Part shown: piece after piece, positions 18,299 to 26,976 of the stretch
Numbering within the stretch: position 1 is the stretch's first letter
How the letters are laid out: each line of letters starts with the position of its first letter
Assembly (NCBI RefSeq): GCF_046159835.1
Contig: NZ_JBJXCY010000002.1
Location: 1,178,001 to 1,242,000, forward strand
Source: JACKJK01 sp046159835
GTDB lineage: Bacteria; Pseudomonadota; Alphaproteobacteria; Rhizobiales; Tepidamorphaceae
Reading direction: 5' to 3'
Length of the DNA stretch: 64,000 bases
Program-made: the position numbers and the translations under genes
Notes under the pieces: generated by a model
What the model was told of the DNA's origin: nothing
Seen by the model: only the letters and a program-made list of their open reading frames with translations
Databases searched by the model: none

Positions 18299-19051
18299 TT
18301 ATTCCGCTGCTAGTGCCGCTTCCTGGTCGCGGCTTGAGAGCCACACATTGAGGAAGCGCTCCAGCCATGCGTCGATGGCCGGATCGTGTAGGAAACGGCC
18401 GCGAACGTGCTCGGCCTTGGGCTGCGCGCCGGGCAGCGCCAGCCGCGCCGCGCCCTTCGTGGTCCAGCGATGGACCATCAGCCGCGTCACTTCCGGGTGG
18501 AACTGGATGCCATAGGCCGTCCGCCCGACGCGGATCGCCTGATTTTCGAAATCGCCGTCGCTGCGGGCGAGAAGCTCTGCGCCCTTCGGCACCTCGAATC
18601 CCTCGCGGTGCCACTGGTAGACGTGGCTCGGCCAGCGATCCATCAGCGCGTGGCCCGCACCGGTCGGCTGGATCGGGTAATAGCCGATCTCCGCACGCGA
18701 ATGGGGGTGCGCCTCGACCTTGCCGCCCAGTTGGCGAACCAGCATCTGTGCACCGAGGCACACACCGAGGAACGGCGCTTCCTGCTCCAGCGTCCGCCCG
18801 ATCAGCGCATACTCGTCCTCAAGGTAGCGCTCGCAGTCGTTGGCGCTCTGCGGGCCGCCAAACACGACGACGCCGGCGTAGCCCGACAAATCCTCCGGCA
18901 ACTCATGTCCCAGGCACGGCCGGCGGATATCGAGCGCGTAGCGCCGCTCGCGCAATTTCAGCCCGATTCGGCCGGGCGTCGACGTTGGCTGGTGCACGAC
19001 GATGAGCACCTTGCCGGCTGTCTGGCCCTCACATGGCACTGAAACCACCAT
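18299..19051 (-). CDS. Class I glutamine amidotransferase-like protein
   Basis: A 250-residue stand-alone amidotransferase-fold protein (GMP-synthase-like GATase1). The full catalytic triad is present: Cys98 in FLGVCLGAQ, and His185 with Glu187 in GIQFHPEVT. An oxyanion segment VVFGGPQSAND lies near residue 62. Such proteins hydrolyse glutamine or cleave gamma-glutamyl bonds; the acceptor is unknown. Its ATG lies inside the 3' end of the SDR gene (23-base overlap), so it is the last gene of a probable four-gene operon with the MBL-fold protein, TerB and the SDR. Alternative starts a few codons inside are possible. Confidence 0.85.
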   Translation of the reverse strand: MVVSVPCEGQTAGKVLIVVHQPTSTPGRIGLKLRERRYALDIRRPCLGHELPEDLSGYAGVVVFGGPQSANDCERYLEDEYALIGRTLEQEAPFLGVCLGAQMLVRQLGGKVEAHPHSRAEIGYYPIQPTGAGHALMDRWPSHVYQWHREGFEVPKGAELLARSDGDFENQAIRVGRTAYGIQFHPEVTRLMVHRWTTKGAARLALPGAQPKAEHVRGRFLHDPAIDAWLERFLNVWLSSRDQEAALAAE

Positions 19052-19811
19052 CGAGCTTGATTTCCGCTCCCGTCATGTATCCGGATTCATCGCTGGCGAG
19101 ATAGACGGCCGCGTGGGCAACGTCCTCGACGGTGCACAATCGGCCAAGCGGGGCCTGCTTGGCAAGTTTCCCGCGCTGATCGTCGTCCAGTTCCTTGCGC
19201 TCGCCGCCGCGCGCGAAGACATCCTGCAGCAGCGGCGTGTCGATGAAATAGGGGTGAATGGAATTGCAGCGCACGTCGTTTCCGCCGCGCGCGGCGTGCA
19301 GCGCCGTCGCCTTCGTCAGCATCCACACGCCTGTCTTCGCCGCGTTGTAGGCGGCAAGGTTCGAGCCCGCGATGATGCCAGCGATCGAGGAAATGTTGAC
19401 GATGGAGGCCGGCTGGCTGTCGCGCAGCATCGGCAGCGCCAGCTTCGTTCCAAGGTAGACCGAATCCAGATTGACCGACATGCCGCGCCGCCAGTCGTCC
19501 GGCTCGATCTCCTCAACCGAACCCGGCACCCAGATGCCGGCATTGTTGACCAGCACGCTCAACCCACCGAGCCGATCCTGCACGACCTTCAGCGTGTCGC
19601 GCCACGCGGCCTCGTCGGTCACGTCATGGGCGCAGGCGTGAACCTCACCACCCGGCCCAAGGCTGGCGGCAGCATCATCCGCCGCATCTGCATCGAGATC
19701 TGAAATCAGCACCCGCGCGCCTTGCGCGAGGAATTCCGCGGCGATGGCGCGACCGACCCCGCCCGCACCGCCCGTGATGAGCGCGCTCTTTCCGGAAAGC
19801 CTGCCGCTCAT
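19029..19811 (-). CDS. SDR-family oxidoreductase
   Basis: Classical short-chain dehydrogenase of 260 residues. TGGAGGVG is at 13-20, Asp38 at the end of beta-2 suggests NAD, NNAG is at 89-92, and the catalytic Ser141/142, Tyr155 and Lys159 are present. The end (YMTGAEIKLDGGFSAM) is typical. The start at 19811 overlaps the terB stop in an ATGA arrangement, supporting translational coupling. It resembles 3-alpha/7-alpha-hydroxysteroid and glucose dehydrogenase-type SDRs, but the substrate cannot be assigned. Confidence 0.88.
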   Translation of the reverse strand: MSGRLSGKSALITGGAGGVGRAIAAEFLAQGARVLISDLDADAADDAAASLGPGGEVHACAHDVTDEAAWRDTLKVVQDRLGGLSVLVNNAGIWVPGSVEEIEPDDWRRGMSVNLDSVYLGTKLALPMLRDSQPASIVNISSIAGIIAGSNLAAYNAAKTGVWMLTKATALHAARGGNDVRCNSIHPYFIDTPLLQDVFARGGERKELDDDQRGKLAKQAPLGRLCTVEDVAHAAVYLASDESGYMTGAEIKLDGGFSAM

Positions 19812-20281
19812 TCGCTTCCGTGGTCGCGTTCGACGCGCTTGCGAAGCCGGATGCGCTCGCGCGATGACACGTGCAGCAGTTCGGCGATCCGCCACAGCGC
19901 GTTGTCCTCGAACTCGTGGACTGTGCCGTCGGCGTAGACCATCTCCCACAGCATCTCGACGACGCGCCCGCGGCCCTCATCGTCAAGCTTGCGGTTCAGC
20001 ACACTGGTGAAGGCATAGAGATCCACCGATTCGAGGCTGCGCTGGCGGGCGGCCTCGACCAGCTCTTCCGTGCGCTTCTCGTCGAGATCGAACTGCTCGG
20101 CGAGGACCTGGCGCATGGTGTCCTTTTCCCGGTCCTCGACGATGCCGTCGACCGCGATGACGTGGAACGCCAGCGCGGCAGCCGCCAGCTTCTCGTCATC
20201 CGGCGAGTAGCTCGCGGTTTCGTCTTCTTCCGCCCCTGACAACTCGTCGATGAAGCGGGCAATGGACTTGAAAAGCGGCAT
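19808..20281 (-). CDS. TerB-family tellurite resistance-like protein
   Basis: A 157-residue acidic, all-helical protein with the TerB domain. The two characteristic acidic helix-loop segments are FHVIAVDGIVEDREKDTMR (about 39-57) and EMVYADGTVHEFEDNALWRIAELL (about 112-135), each with an A-x-DG-x-V-x-(D/E) metal-binding pattern. Stand-alone TerB proteins are common in alphaproteobacteria and are not evidence of tellurite resistance. The gene overlaps the downstream SDR by 4 bases and follows the MBL-fold gene by 39 bases. Confidence 0.87.
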   Translation of the reverse strand: MPLFKSIARFIDELSGAEEDETASYSPDDEKLAAAALAFHVIAVDGIVEDREKDTMRQVLAEQFDLDEKRTEELVEAARQRSLESVDLYAFTSVLNRKLDDEGRGRVVEMLWEMVYADGTVHEFEDNALWRIAELLHVSSRERIRLRKRVERDHGSE

Positions 20282-20320
20282 CAGGCGGTAACCCCCACGG
20301 CGCAGGCCGTGGCGGCCCGC

Positions 20321-21316
20321 TCAGAAATCCTCGAACTCCATCGCCTCGTAGACGCGGCCGGCATTCTTCGTTGCCAGCTCCTCGAACGTGTCGAGCTTCT
20401 CGTATGGCGACTGGTCTACATAATAGGCGCTCGCCAGATCGCCGCCAGAGTCGATGTGTTCACGAATCTTCTGGCGAAGGTAGACGAGATAATCGTGCGT
20501 GTAGAGCCTCACCTGCGCCATGTTGGTCGGGTGGCCATGGCCGGGGATCACGTAGAGCGCGCCGAGCGCCTCGAATTCGTTCTCCCAGGTCTCGATCCAG
20601 CCCTTGGTGTCGGTCTCCGGGAAGATCGGCGGCATGCGCTCGTGAAAGGCCATGTCGCCGGCGATCACCAGCTTCTCCTCCGGCAGCCAGACCTGGATGT
20701 CGCCGGGGCTGTGGGCGGGGCCGAGATGCAGCACTTCGATGGTGAAGCGCCCGATTTTCAGGTCCTTGCGGTCGGAGAAGGTTTCCGTCGGCAGCGCGAT
20801 GGTCGTGCCCTCGGCGCGCTCTTTGCTGCTGGCCTTCATGCTGGCGAGGCTCTGCGCACCGTATTCCTCGAATTCGTGCGCGGCGTCCTCGTGCGCAAGG
20901 ATCGGCACGCCCTGCTCCGCCCAGTAGCTGTTGCCGAGCATGGCGTGGCCCTGCCCGTTCTCGTCGATGACGAGCACCACCTCCTGGTCGGTGATGAGCT
21001 TGATTTCGTCGTGTAGCGCCTTGGCCAGCAGGTAGGCCGCCCCGCCATTGACGACGACCACGCCCTCACCGGTGATGATGAAGGTCAGGTTGTTGTTGTG
21101 CCCGGCATTCTCGTAGGTGCCCGGCCCGGTCTGGCCGATGGCGGTCCACACGTCCGGCACCACCTCAACCGGATGCGAATAGAGTAGCGAATCCGGGTAC
21201 TGGTCTGCGATCTGCTGGTTGGCGAGGGCGGGTTCCGGCACGCTTGCAAGCGCCGCCGCCCCGAAAAGCGCACCAAGAGCCAGCGCGCGCACCTTGCGCA
21301 AGTTGTCGCGTGTCAT
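20321..21316 (-). CDS. Secreted metallo-beta-lactamase-fold protein with a replaced first metal motif
   Basis: A 331-residue exported protein with a signal peptide (cleavage near ALA-NQ, residue 33). The MBL fold is clear from NNNLTFIITGEGVVVVNGG (about 74-92), HLGPAHSPGD with His202, VIAGD with Asp221 and VIPGHG with His260. The defining HxHxDH motif is absent: the matching place reads E-N-G-Q-G-H-A (119-125) before MLGN. So the first zinc site cannot form in the standard way. The overall layout recalls SoxH/quinoprotein-relay hydrolases. The ATG at 21316 was chosen because the signal peptide begins there. It probably heads the operon with terB, the SDR and the amidotransferase. Confidence 0.82.
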   Translation of the reverse strand: MTRDNLRKVRALALGALFGAAALASVPEPALANQQIADQYPDSLLYSHPVEVVPDVWTAIGQTGPGTYENAGHNNNLTFIITGEGVVVVNGGAAYLLAKALHDEIKLITDQEVVLVIDENGQGHAMLGNSYWAEQGVPILAHEDAAHEFEEYGAQSLASMKASSKERAEGTTIALPTETFSDRKDLKIGRFTIEVLHLGPAHSPGDIQVWLPEEKLVIAGDMAFHERMPPIFPETDTKGWIETWENEFEALGALYVIPGHGHPTNMAQVRLYTHDYLVYLRQKIREHIDSGGDLASAYYVDQSPYEKLDTFEELATKNAGRVYEAMEFEDF

Positions 21317-21418
21317 CGCATCCTCCCGAAATATTCTGTTGTGCGAATACGATGCCTGCCCGCCACCGCACTGGCAAGTCGGGAAAGCGACGGATGGGGG
21401 TGCAATGGAGAAAGAAGC

Positions 21419-21494
21419 TGGTGCCGCCAGGGTGACTCGAACACCCGACCTACGCATTACGAATGCGCCGCTCTACCAACTGAGCTATGGCGGC
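21419..21494 (-). tRNA. tRNA-Thr (anticodon CGT)
   Basis: Read on the minus strand, a 76-base cloverleaf with encoded CCA. The acceptor stem GCCGCCA/TGGCGGC, D-arm GCTC/GAGC, anticodon stem GCGCA/TGCGT with loop TTCGTAA (anticodon CGT, codon ACG) and T-arm GGGTG-TTCGAGT-CACCC are all well paired. Confidence 0.97.
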
Positions 21495-21615
21495 TCACCG
21501 AGCCAGTCCGACCGTGTGAGACGGCCGGATCGCGCTCACCCGAGCCATACCGGGCGAACGTTGTGGGGCAAATACCCTCGCCGTGATCCGAATGCAAGGC
21601 GCAAGTGGCGCAAAC

Positions 21616-23430
21616 TCAGCGGGAGTTGAACATCCCGAACCACTTGCGCTCGCTGTCCTCGTCGTCGTCCTGCGGTCCCGGATCATCCGGCGCGCGCGCA
21701 AAGACCGGTTCCGGGTCAGGCTCCGCGCTTGCCGTCGTGGCCTTGGCAGGCTCCGGCTTCGGCGCTTCGGCGTCCGAAGCTTTTGCCGGAGGCTTCGACG
21801 CGGCAGCCGCAGACTTCTTCTTAGTCTCGGGCTTCTCGGTGGACGGCGCAGCGTCACCGGCCAGTGCAACCTCGCTCTTGGGGGCCGCGTCATTGGTTGA
21901 CGCTTCAGCGACAATCACCGGCGGCGTATCCGGCTTGCCGGCCTTCGGAGCCTCGTCAGCCTTTGGCGCATCATCGCCCTTCGGCGGTGTCGAATCGTTG
22001 GCGGGCTTGGCCGCGGCAACCGGTGCCGGCTTCGGGGCCGGGCTGGACACCTCACGCGCCTCGCCCGTGACGTCGATGAGCAGCGGTGCTTCCTCGCCAT
22101 CGGGCGCGAAGGGCCGGGCTTCCAGCACGGAAGCGCTCGGCGGCGCAACGTCCTCGTCCGGCACGCGCCATTCGTAGGCGTCGAGGTCCCCGGTGATCGG
22201 CGAAACCGGCGCCCACGAATCGCTGACATGCCCGTCCGCGACCCATGCCGGGTCGCGCGGGGCGCGCAGCGCACGGGCGAACCACTCGCGCACCTTGCCC
22301 TTGTCGCCATGTTCGCCTTCCTCGATTTCCGCCATCAGCAGGCAGACGCGGCGGCTCGGACGCTGTGAGATCAGCGGCTCCAGCGCCTCGCGCGCGGCGT
22401 TCCAGTCGAGTGCCTCGATTGCCGCGTTGGCGACCGCGATGCGCGCTTCCTCGTTGCCCTGCGCCTTGCTGGCAAGCGACTTCACGCGCTTCAGCCTGTC
22501 GCGCACCGAATCGCCGCTGCGCACATGGGCGTAGACCTCGGCAATGTCGGGGTGCGGGTTCGCCTTCCAGGCCTTCTCCAGCACGCTGGTGGCCGCGCCC
22601 ATCTTCCCTTCTGAGGCATTGATGCGGCCCGCGATGACGGCTGCGGGCACGAGGCCCGGCGCGAGCTTCACGGCTTCGCTGGCCGCAACCTCGGCATTGG
22701 CCGGCTCGTGTTCTTCCAGCGTCTGCGCCTTGGCGGTGAGCAGCACGGCCTTCTTGCGCCGCATGGTCGCCTTGTCGACGACGCCGTGTTCGTAGTTGCG
22801 CTGCAGCCGCTCGATGGCCGCGTCCCAGTCCTCTTCCGCGACGCGGGCGCGCAGAGCGGCATCCGCCGCCCATTCAAGGCCCGGCGCGCGCTTGACTGCT
22901 TCATCCGCGTGGCGCGCGGCAAACTCCATGTCGCCCTGCCGTTCGGCTTCCACGTAGAGGCCGTGCAGGCCGAGCAGCGCGGTTTCCTTGTTGTCGAGCA
23001 TCTCGCGGAATGCGGAGCGCGCCCGCTCGGGATCGTTGTTGAGTTGGGCGGACTGGGCCGTGAGCAGGTTCACCAGCGGTTCGCCTTCCAGCAGGTTGCG
23101 GGCCTGCCTCGCCTGCGAGGCCGCCAGCGCCGGGTCGCCCGCACCGACCGCGATGATGCCGCGCGACAAGGCCTCGTAACCGCGCATCTGCCGGCGATGG
23201 CGGAACCACGAGCCGACTGCCTGCGGGCCGTCGATGATCCAGCGGTAGATGGTCCAGAGCAGGATCAGCAGGCCGGTAACGAAGATCAGCCCCAGCGCCA
23301 TGGCCATGAGGCTGGTGCGGATCTGCTGGCCCTGCCACGTCATCACCACATCGCCGGGATGGTCTGCGAGCCACGCCAGCCCCACACCCAGGACCAGAAC
23401 GCCGACCAGATAGAAAAGAACGCGAATCAT
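21616..23430 (-). CDS. HemY-like TPR membrane protein (heme biosynthesis HemY N-terminal domain)
   Basis: A 604-residue inner-membrane protein. Two transmembrane segments (about 3-22 and 42-65) flank the HemY_N motif WLADHPGDVVMTWQGQQI. A TPR-like helical region covers about 100-390, and a long Ala/Pro/Lys/Asp-rich low-complexity tail (about 450-590) ends in a conserved-looking ERKWFGMFNSR. HemY proteins of this kind are encoded with hemC/hemD but their biochemical role is unproven; they are unrelated to protoporphyrinogen oxidase HemY of Bacillus. It is the last gene of the hemC-hemD-mitofilin-HemY cluster, 28 bases after the mitofilin gene. Confidence 0.9.
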   Translation of the reverse strand: MIRVLFYLVGVLVLGVGLAWLADHPGDVVMTWQGQQIRTSLMAMALGLIFVTGLLILLWTIYRWIIDGPQAVGSWFRHRRQMRGYEALSRGIIAVGAGDPALAASQARQARNLLEGEPLVNLLTAQSAQLNNDPERARSAFREMLDNKETALLGLHGLYVEAERQGDMEFAARHADEAVKRAPGLEWAADAALRARVAEEDWDAAIERLQRNYEHGVVDKATMRRKKAVLLTAKAQTLEEHEPANAEVAASEAVKLAPGLVPAAVIAGRINASEGKMGAATSVLEKAWKANPHPDIAEVYAHVRSGDSVRDRLKRVKSLASKAQGNEEARIAVANAAIEALDWNAAREALEPLISQRPSRRVCLLMAEIEEGEHGDKGKVREWFARALRAPRDPAWVADGHVSDSWAPVSPITGDLDAYEWRVPDEDVAPPSASVLEARPFAPDGEEAPLLIDVTGEAREVSSPAPKPAPVAAAKPANDSTPPKGDDAPKADEAPKAGKPDTPPVIVAEASTNDAAPKSEVALAGDAAPSTEKPETKKKSAAAASKPPAKASDAEAPKPEPAKATTASAEPDPEPVFARAPDDPGPQDDDEDSERKWFGMFNSR

Positions 23431-23458
23431 CTTTACCGCCTAACGCTGACCGGGCCGG

Positions 23459-25102
23459 TCACGATGCCTGCCCGAGGCCGGACAGAACGCCCCGGCCGAT
23501 TTCGTCGAGTTTGCGCTCCACGCCGACCTTGCGCTCCAGCGACTGCGCCCATTGTGCGCCCGCCTGCTGCGCCGGGGGCGGCAGCTTCTGCCATTCGGCA
23601 AGGGCCTCTGTGAGTGCGCCGTCATCAAGCTGCGTCTCGATGCGCGCGACAACCGCTTCCGGCTCGTCGCCAGCCAGTGCGCCGATGGGCCGCACGGTGA
23701 CGATGGAGGTCGCGTTGTCGAAGAGCTTGGCGAAGAAGCCTGCATTCGGATTGTTGTCGGCAGCCGAAAGCACGTCGCGGATGATCGCGTCGAACCCTTG
23801 CGCCAGTTCACGCCGCGTGGCGACGCCTTCGGCAGCCGCAGCGGTGAGCGCATCGCCTTCGCCAGCCTCCGGCAGGAGCGCCGTCAGTGCTTCAAGCTCC
23901 GCCGTGAACGACCCGCCGCGATTGACCGCCGCACGCAGGTCCGACAGCGCCAGCGCAACGGCTGCCTGCTGGGCGGCATCCTGTGCGCCGCCTGCCGCAG
24001 CAACCTGCTCGGACAATTGTGCCATCTGCTGCTGGATCGCAGCGGTGGCGTCGCGCGCCTGAGCAAGGCCGGTTTCCGTCTCGCCGATACGCGCGCCGAG
24101 CGCATCAAGCCGCTGGTTGACCTCGCCAAGTGCGGCATCACTGCCGGGCGCGGCCTTGAGGGCTTCGACATCGGCTTTCAGCGCGGCGATGGCCGTTTCG
24201 ATCCCGGCAATTGCCTCGACCGACCCGCCTTCCACGCCGCTGGCTGCCATGGCATCGAGCCGCGTCCTGAGTTCCTCGTTGGCCTGCCCAAGGTCGGAAA
24301 TCTGCTCGCTCAGCGCCTCCTGGCGGCTCGCGGCTGCGTTCTGGTATCCATCGAGCGCCTCGCGCAGGGCAGCGATCTCGTCAGGGTTGGCGCCACCGGC
24401 TGCCTCTGCGTCCGCAAGCTTTTGTTCCAGTTGTGCGCGCTGTTCAGCCGCTGCGCTCTGCTGGGTCTCGATGGCTTCGAGCCGCGCGGCCAGGTCGCCG
24501 GAGACATCACCCGCATCGCCGTTCATGCTCGACAGCCCGTAATAGGCACCGACCGCGATGACGCCGCCCAGAAGTCCGGCCAGCGCGTAACCGCCGATCC
24601 CGCCACCCGAATTGTCGGACGTGGTCGCGGGCTTGCGCGGCGGCACCGATGAAGATGACGCGGACGACTGGGCGCGCGAACCCGCATCAGAGGCCGCCGA
24701 GCGTTTCGGTATCGAATCCTTCGTCGAGGCAGGTGAAGTAGAGGTGGCGGACGAGGAAGGCTTGGCCGCCGTGCTGCCGGGCTTCGGCGCGTCGCTTTTC
24801 GGGGCGCTCGAGGCTGAGGATGATTTCGCCTGGGCGGCTGAGGCTGCCGCGGCCGCCGCTGCGGGCTTGGCATCATCCTTCTTCGCGATGCTGTCAGCCG
24901 GTTTCGGCGCGTCCTTGGCCGCGTCCTGCGGCTTGGCGGGCGTTGGCTCGGCCTTGGCGGCAGCAGCGGGCGTGTCCGTCGGCTTCTTCGCAGACGTGTC
25001 GTCGGGTTTGGGCTTGTCCTCGACCTTTTCGGCTTTCAGGTCGATGGTCCGTGGCTTCACGGGGTTGGAGCCGCGCCGGCGACCAGTCTTGCGTTCCGCC
25101 AT
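23459..25102 (-). CDS. Mitofilin/Mic60-like membrane protein
   Basis: A 547-residue protein with the bacterial Mic60 architecture. A charged Lys/Pro/Ala/Asp-rich cytoplasmic N-terminus (1-165) is followed by one transmembrane helix (about 169-188, GGYALAGLLGGVIAVGAYYG), a long coiled coil (about 200-400, rich in Ala, Glu, Gln), and a C-terminal mitofilin-like domain (about 410-547). Alphaproteobacterial homologues shape intracytoplasmic membranes and are the ancestors of mitochondrial cristae organisers. Location beside hemD is conserved in the class. No intracytoplasmic membrane genes are seen in the window. Confidence 0.88.
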   Translation of the reverse strand: MAERKTGRRRGSNPVKPRTIDLKAEKVEDKPKPDDTSAKKPTDTPAAAAKAEPTPAKPQDAAKDAPKPADSIAKKDDAKPAAAAAAASAAQAKSSSASSAPKSDAPKPGSTAAKPSSSATSTSPASTKDSIPKRSAASDAGSRAQSSASSSSVPPRKPATTSDNSGGGIGGYALAGLLGGVIAVGAYYGLSSMNGDAGDVSGDLAARLEAIETQQSAAAEQRAQLEQKLADAEAAGGANPDEIAALREALDGYQNAAASRQEALSEQISDLGQANEELRTRLDAMAASGVEGGSVEAIAGIETAIAALKADVEALKAAPGSDAALGEVNQRLDALGARIGETETGLAQARDATAAIQQQMAQLSEQVAAAGGAQDAAQQAAVALALSDLRAAVNRGGSFTAELEALTALLPEAGEGDALTAAAAEGVATRRELAQGFDAIIRDVLSAADNNPNAGFFAKLFDNATSIVTVRPIGALAGDEPEAVVARIETQLDDGALTEALAEWQKLPPPAQQAGAQWAQSLERKVGVERKLDEIGRGVLSGLGQAS

Positions 25103-25141
25103 GTTCGTCCTCTCATCGGCGCTGGGGACGCGCCGTCAATT

Positions 25142-25894
25142 TTATCTGTCGCCCACTTCACCAATATCCAGAGCGCGAAGCAGTTCCATCATCGCGTCTT
25201 CATCGGGCGTTTTGGCGACGAGAATGCGTTCGCGTTCCTGCGTTTCTGGCATCATAGCGGCCACGGCGGGCGAAAGACAAAGGAAACGGACCCTTTCGCC
25301 CAGCGAGAGGCCCTCAGCCTTGATGAGATCGAAGAACGCGGCGGCTGAACGCGGTGAGTGAAACAGCGCTGCGTCGAGTCTGTCATTGGCGATGTCGGCG
25401 CGCGCCTCGTCCGGCAGGGTGGGGACCGGTTCCGCCGCGTAGGCGACGACGCGCTCGGCCTGAAAACCGCGTGCGAAAAGCGCACCGGTGAGGTCACCGG
25501 CGGTGTCGCGTGCACCGATATGGACGATCAGCCCGCCTGCGGGGTTCACGTCACCGGCGATGTGGTCCGCCAGCACCTCGACCCCGCCGGGGGCGGCTGG
25601 CGCGCGCACATCCACGAACCCGGTCGCGCGCGCCTTGTCCGCCGTCTGGTCGCCGACCGCGTAGATCGTCACGCCATCCAGCGTCGCGCGATGTGCGACA
25701 AGCGCCGGGACTACGCTGGCGCTGGTGATGGCAATGGCCTGCAGGGAGCGCGCCGGCAGGGAAAACGGCTGGAGAACGATGTCGAGCGCCGGCGCGAGGA
25801 TCGGCTCATGGCCCAGTGCTTCCAGCCGCGAAACGGTGCGGGCCGCCGCGTCTGCGGGGCGTGTGACGAGGACGCGCAGCGCGCGCTCAGCCAT
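25142..25894 (-). CDS. hemD: Uroporphyrinogen-III synthase
   Basis: Closes and inverts ring D of hydroxymethylbilane to give uroporphyrinogen III. The sequence is poorly conserved, as usual for HemD, but RVLVTRPADAAARTVSRLEALGHEPILAP at the start, AITSASVVPAL, YAVGDQTADKARATGF and LFHSPRSAAAFFDL identify it. The length is 250 residues. The ATG at 25894 overlaps the end of hemC by 8 bases, which supports both the start choice and coupling with hemC. Confidence 0.92.
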   Translation of the reverse strand: MAERALRVLVTRPADAAARTVSRLEALGHEPILAPALDIVLQPFSLPARSLQAIAITSASVVPALVAHRATLDGVTIYAVGDQTADKARATGFVDVRAPAAPGGVEVLADHIAGDVNPAGGLIVHIGARDTAGDLTGALFARGFQAERVVAYAAEPVPTLPDEARADIANDRLDAALFHSPRSAAAFFDLIKAEGLSLGERVRFLCLSPAVAAMMPETQERERILVAKTPDEDAMMELLRALDIGEVGDR

Positions 25895-26828
25895 GGGCCC
25901 GCACGGCGGCCATGAAGTCTTCGCCGGCCTCTTGGAGAACCTTTTCGCCCGCCACCGTGCCGATGGCCTCAGCGTCTTCGGCCTTGCCCGCCAGTTCGGT
26001 TTCAACCACCGCACTGCCGTCATGCTGGAGAACGAGGCCACGGAACGAGATCTTGCCGCGCGCGAAACGGGCGAGACCGGCAATCGGCGTGCGACAGGAG
26101 CCGTCCAGCATCCGCAGGAAGGCGCGCTCGGTGAGCAGTTCGGCGCGGGCGGCTTCATCGTCGATGCCCGCCATCAGGCCTGCAGTGCGCTCATCGCCGA
26201 TCCGGCTTTCCACGCAGACGCAGCCCTGCCCGAGCGCCGGCAGGAACTCGTCCTCGCTCAGCAGTTCGGTGACCTGGTCGGCAATTCCGAGCCGCTTCAT
26301 GCCGGCAAAGGCGAGCATCGTCGCGTCGACGTCGCCGTTGGCGAGCTTGTCGAGGCGGGTGCCGACATTGCCGCGAAAGTTGATGACCTTGATGTCCGGG
26401 CGGCGGCGCTGGATCTGCGCCTGCCTGCGCAACGAAGCGGATCCGACGACCGCCCCGCGCGGCAGGTCCACGAGCCGCTCGGCAACCGGCGAGAGATAGG
26501 CGTCGCGCACGTCCTCGCGCTCGAGGAATGCCGACAGTTCCAGCCCGTCGGGCAACTCCGTCGGCATGTCCTTGGCTGAATGCACCGCGATATCCACCGC
26601 GCCGCAGATCAGCGCCTCCTCGATCTCCTTCGTGAACAGCCCCTTGCCGCCGGCTTCCGACAGCGGCCTGTCGGTGATGCGGTCGCCGGTGGTGCGGATG
26701 ATCTCGATGTGTATGTCGTCGCGGCCCACGCCGTGGACGCGGCAGACCAGGTCGCGCACGTGCTCGGCCTGCCAGAGGGCAAGCGCGCTGCCGCGCGTTC
26801 CGATGCGAAGGAAGGGTGTGTTCGGCAC
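25887..26828 (-). CDS. hemC: Porphobilinogen deaminase (hydroxymethylbilane synthase)
   Basis: Polymerises four porphobilinogen units to hydroxymethylbilane. The 313-residue protein has the start LRIGTRGSALALWQA, the catalytic Asp87 in HSAKDMPT, the SLRRQAQ and FRGNVGTRLDKL cofactor-binding segments, and the dipyrromethane-attaching Cys245 in LDGSCRTPIAG. It is the first gene of the tetrapyrrole cluster and is divergent from tsaD across a 148-base spacer. Confidence 0.97.
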   Translation of the reverse strand: MPNTPFLRIGTRGSALALWQAEHVRDLVCRVHGVGRDDIHIEIIRTTGDRITDRPLSEAGGKGLFTKEIEEALICGAVDIAVHSAKDMPTELPDGLELSAFLEREDVRDAYLSPVAERLVDLPRGAVVGSASLRRQAQIQRRRPDIKVINFRGNVGTRLDKLANGDVDATMLAFAGMKRLGIADQVTELLSEDEFLPALGQGCVCVESRIGDERTAGLMAGIDDEAARAELLTERAFLRMLDGSCRTPIAGLARFARGKISFRGLVLQHDGSAVVETELAGKAEDAEAIGTVAGEKVLQEAGEDFMAAVRAHG

Positions 26829-26850
26829 GAAGCTGGGGTGTCCTGTCAGG

Positions 26851-26880
26851 TTGGCAGGGAAGGTCGCGGCGGACTATAGA
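26851..26880 (+). promoter_or_regulatory. Putative promoter for tsaD
   Basis: TTGGCA at 26851-26856 and TATAGA at 26875-26880 with an 18-base spacer, about 97 bases before the tsaD start codon, in the hemC-tsaD divergent spacer. Visual match to the sigma-70 consensus only. Confidence 0.45.
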
Positions 26881-26976
26881 GGAGCGATCCCGGCGAGGGG
26901 AACCACCCCCGGGCGCGACATCCGCGCGCCCCTCCTCGACACGCCACAAGGCCACAAGAAAGCCCGCGCGCATCCC

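Noticed and set aside
19808..20281. Tellurite resistance locus
   Set aside because: Only a lone TerB-domain gene is present; none of terA, terC, terD, terE or terZ is seen.
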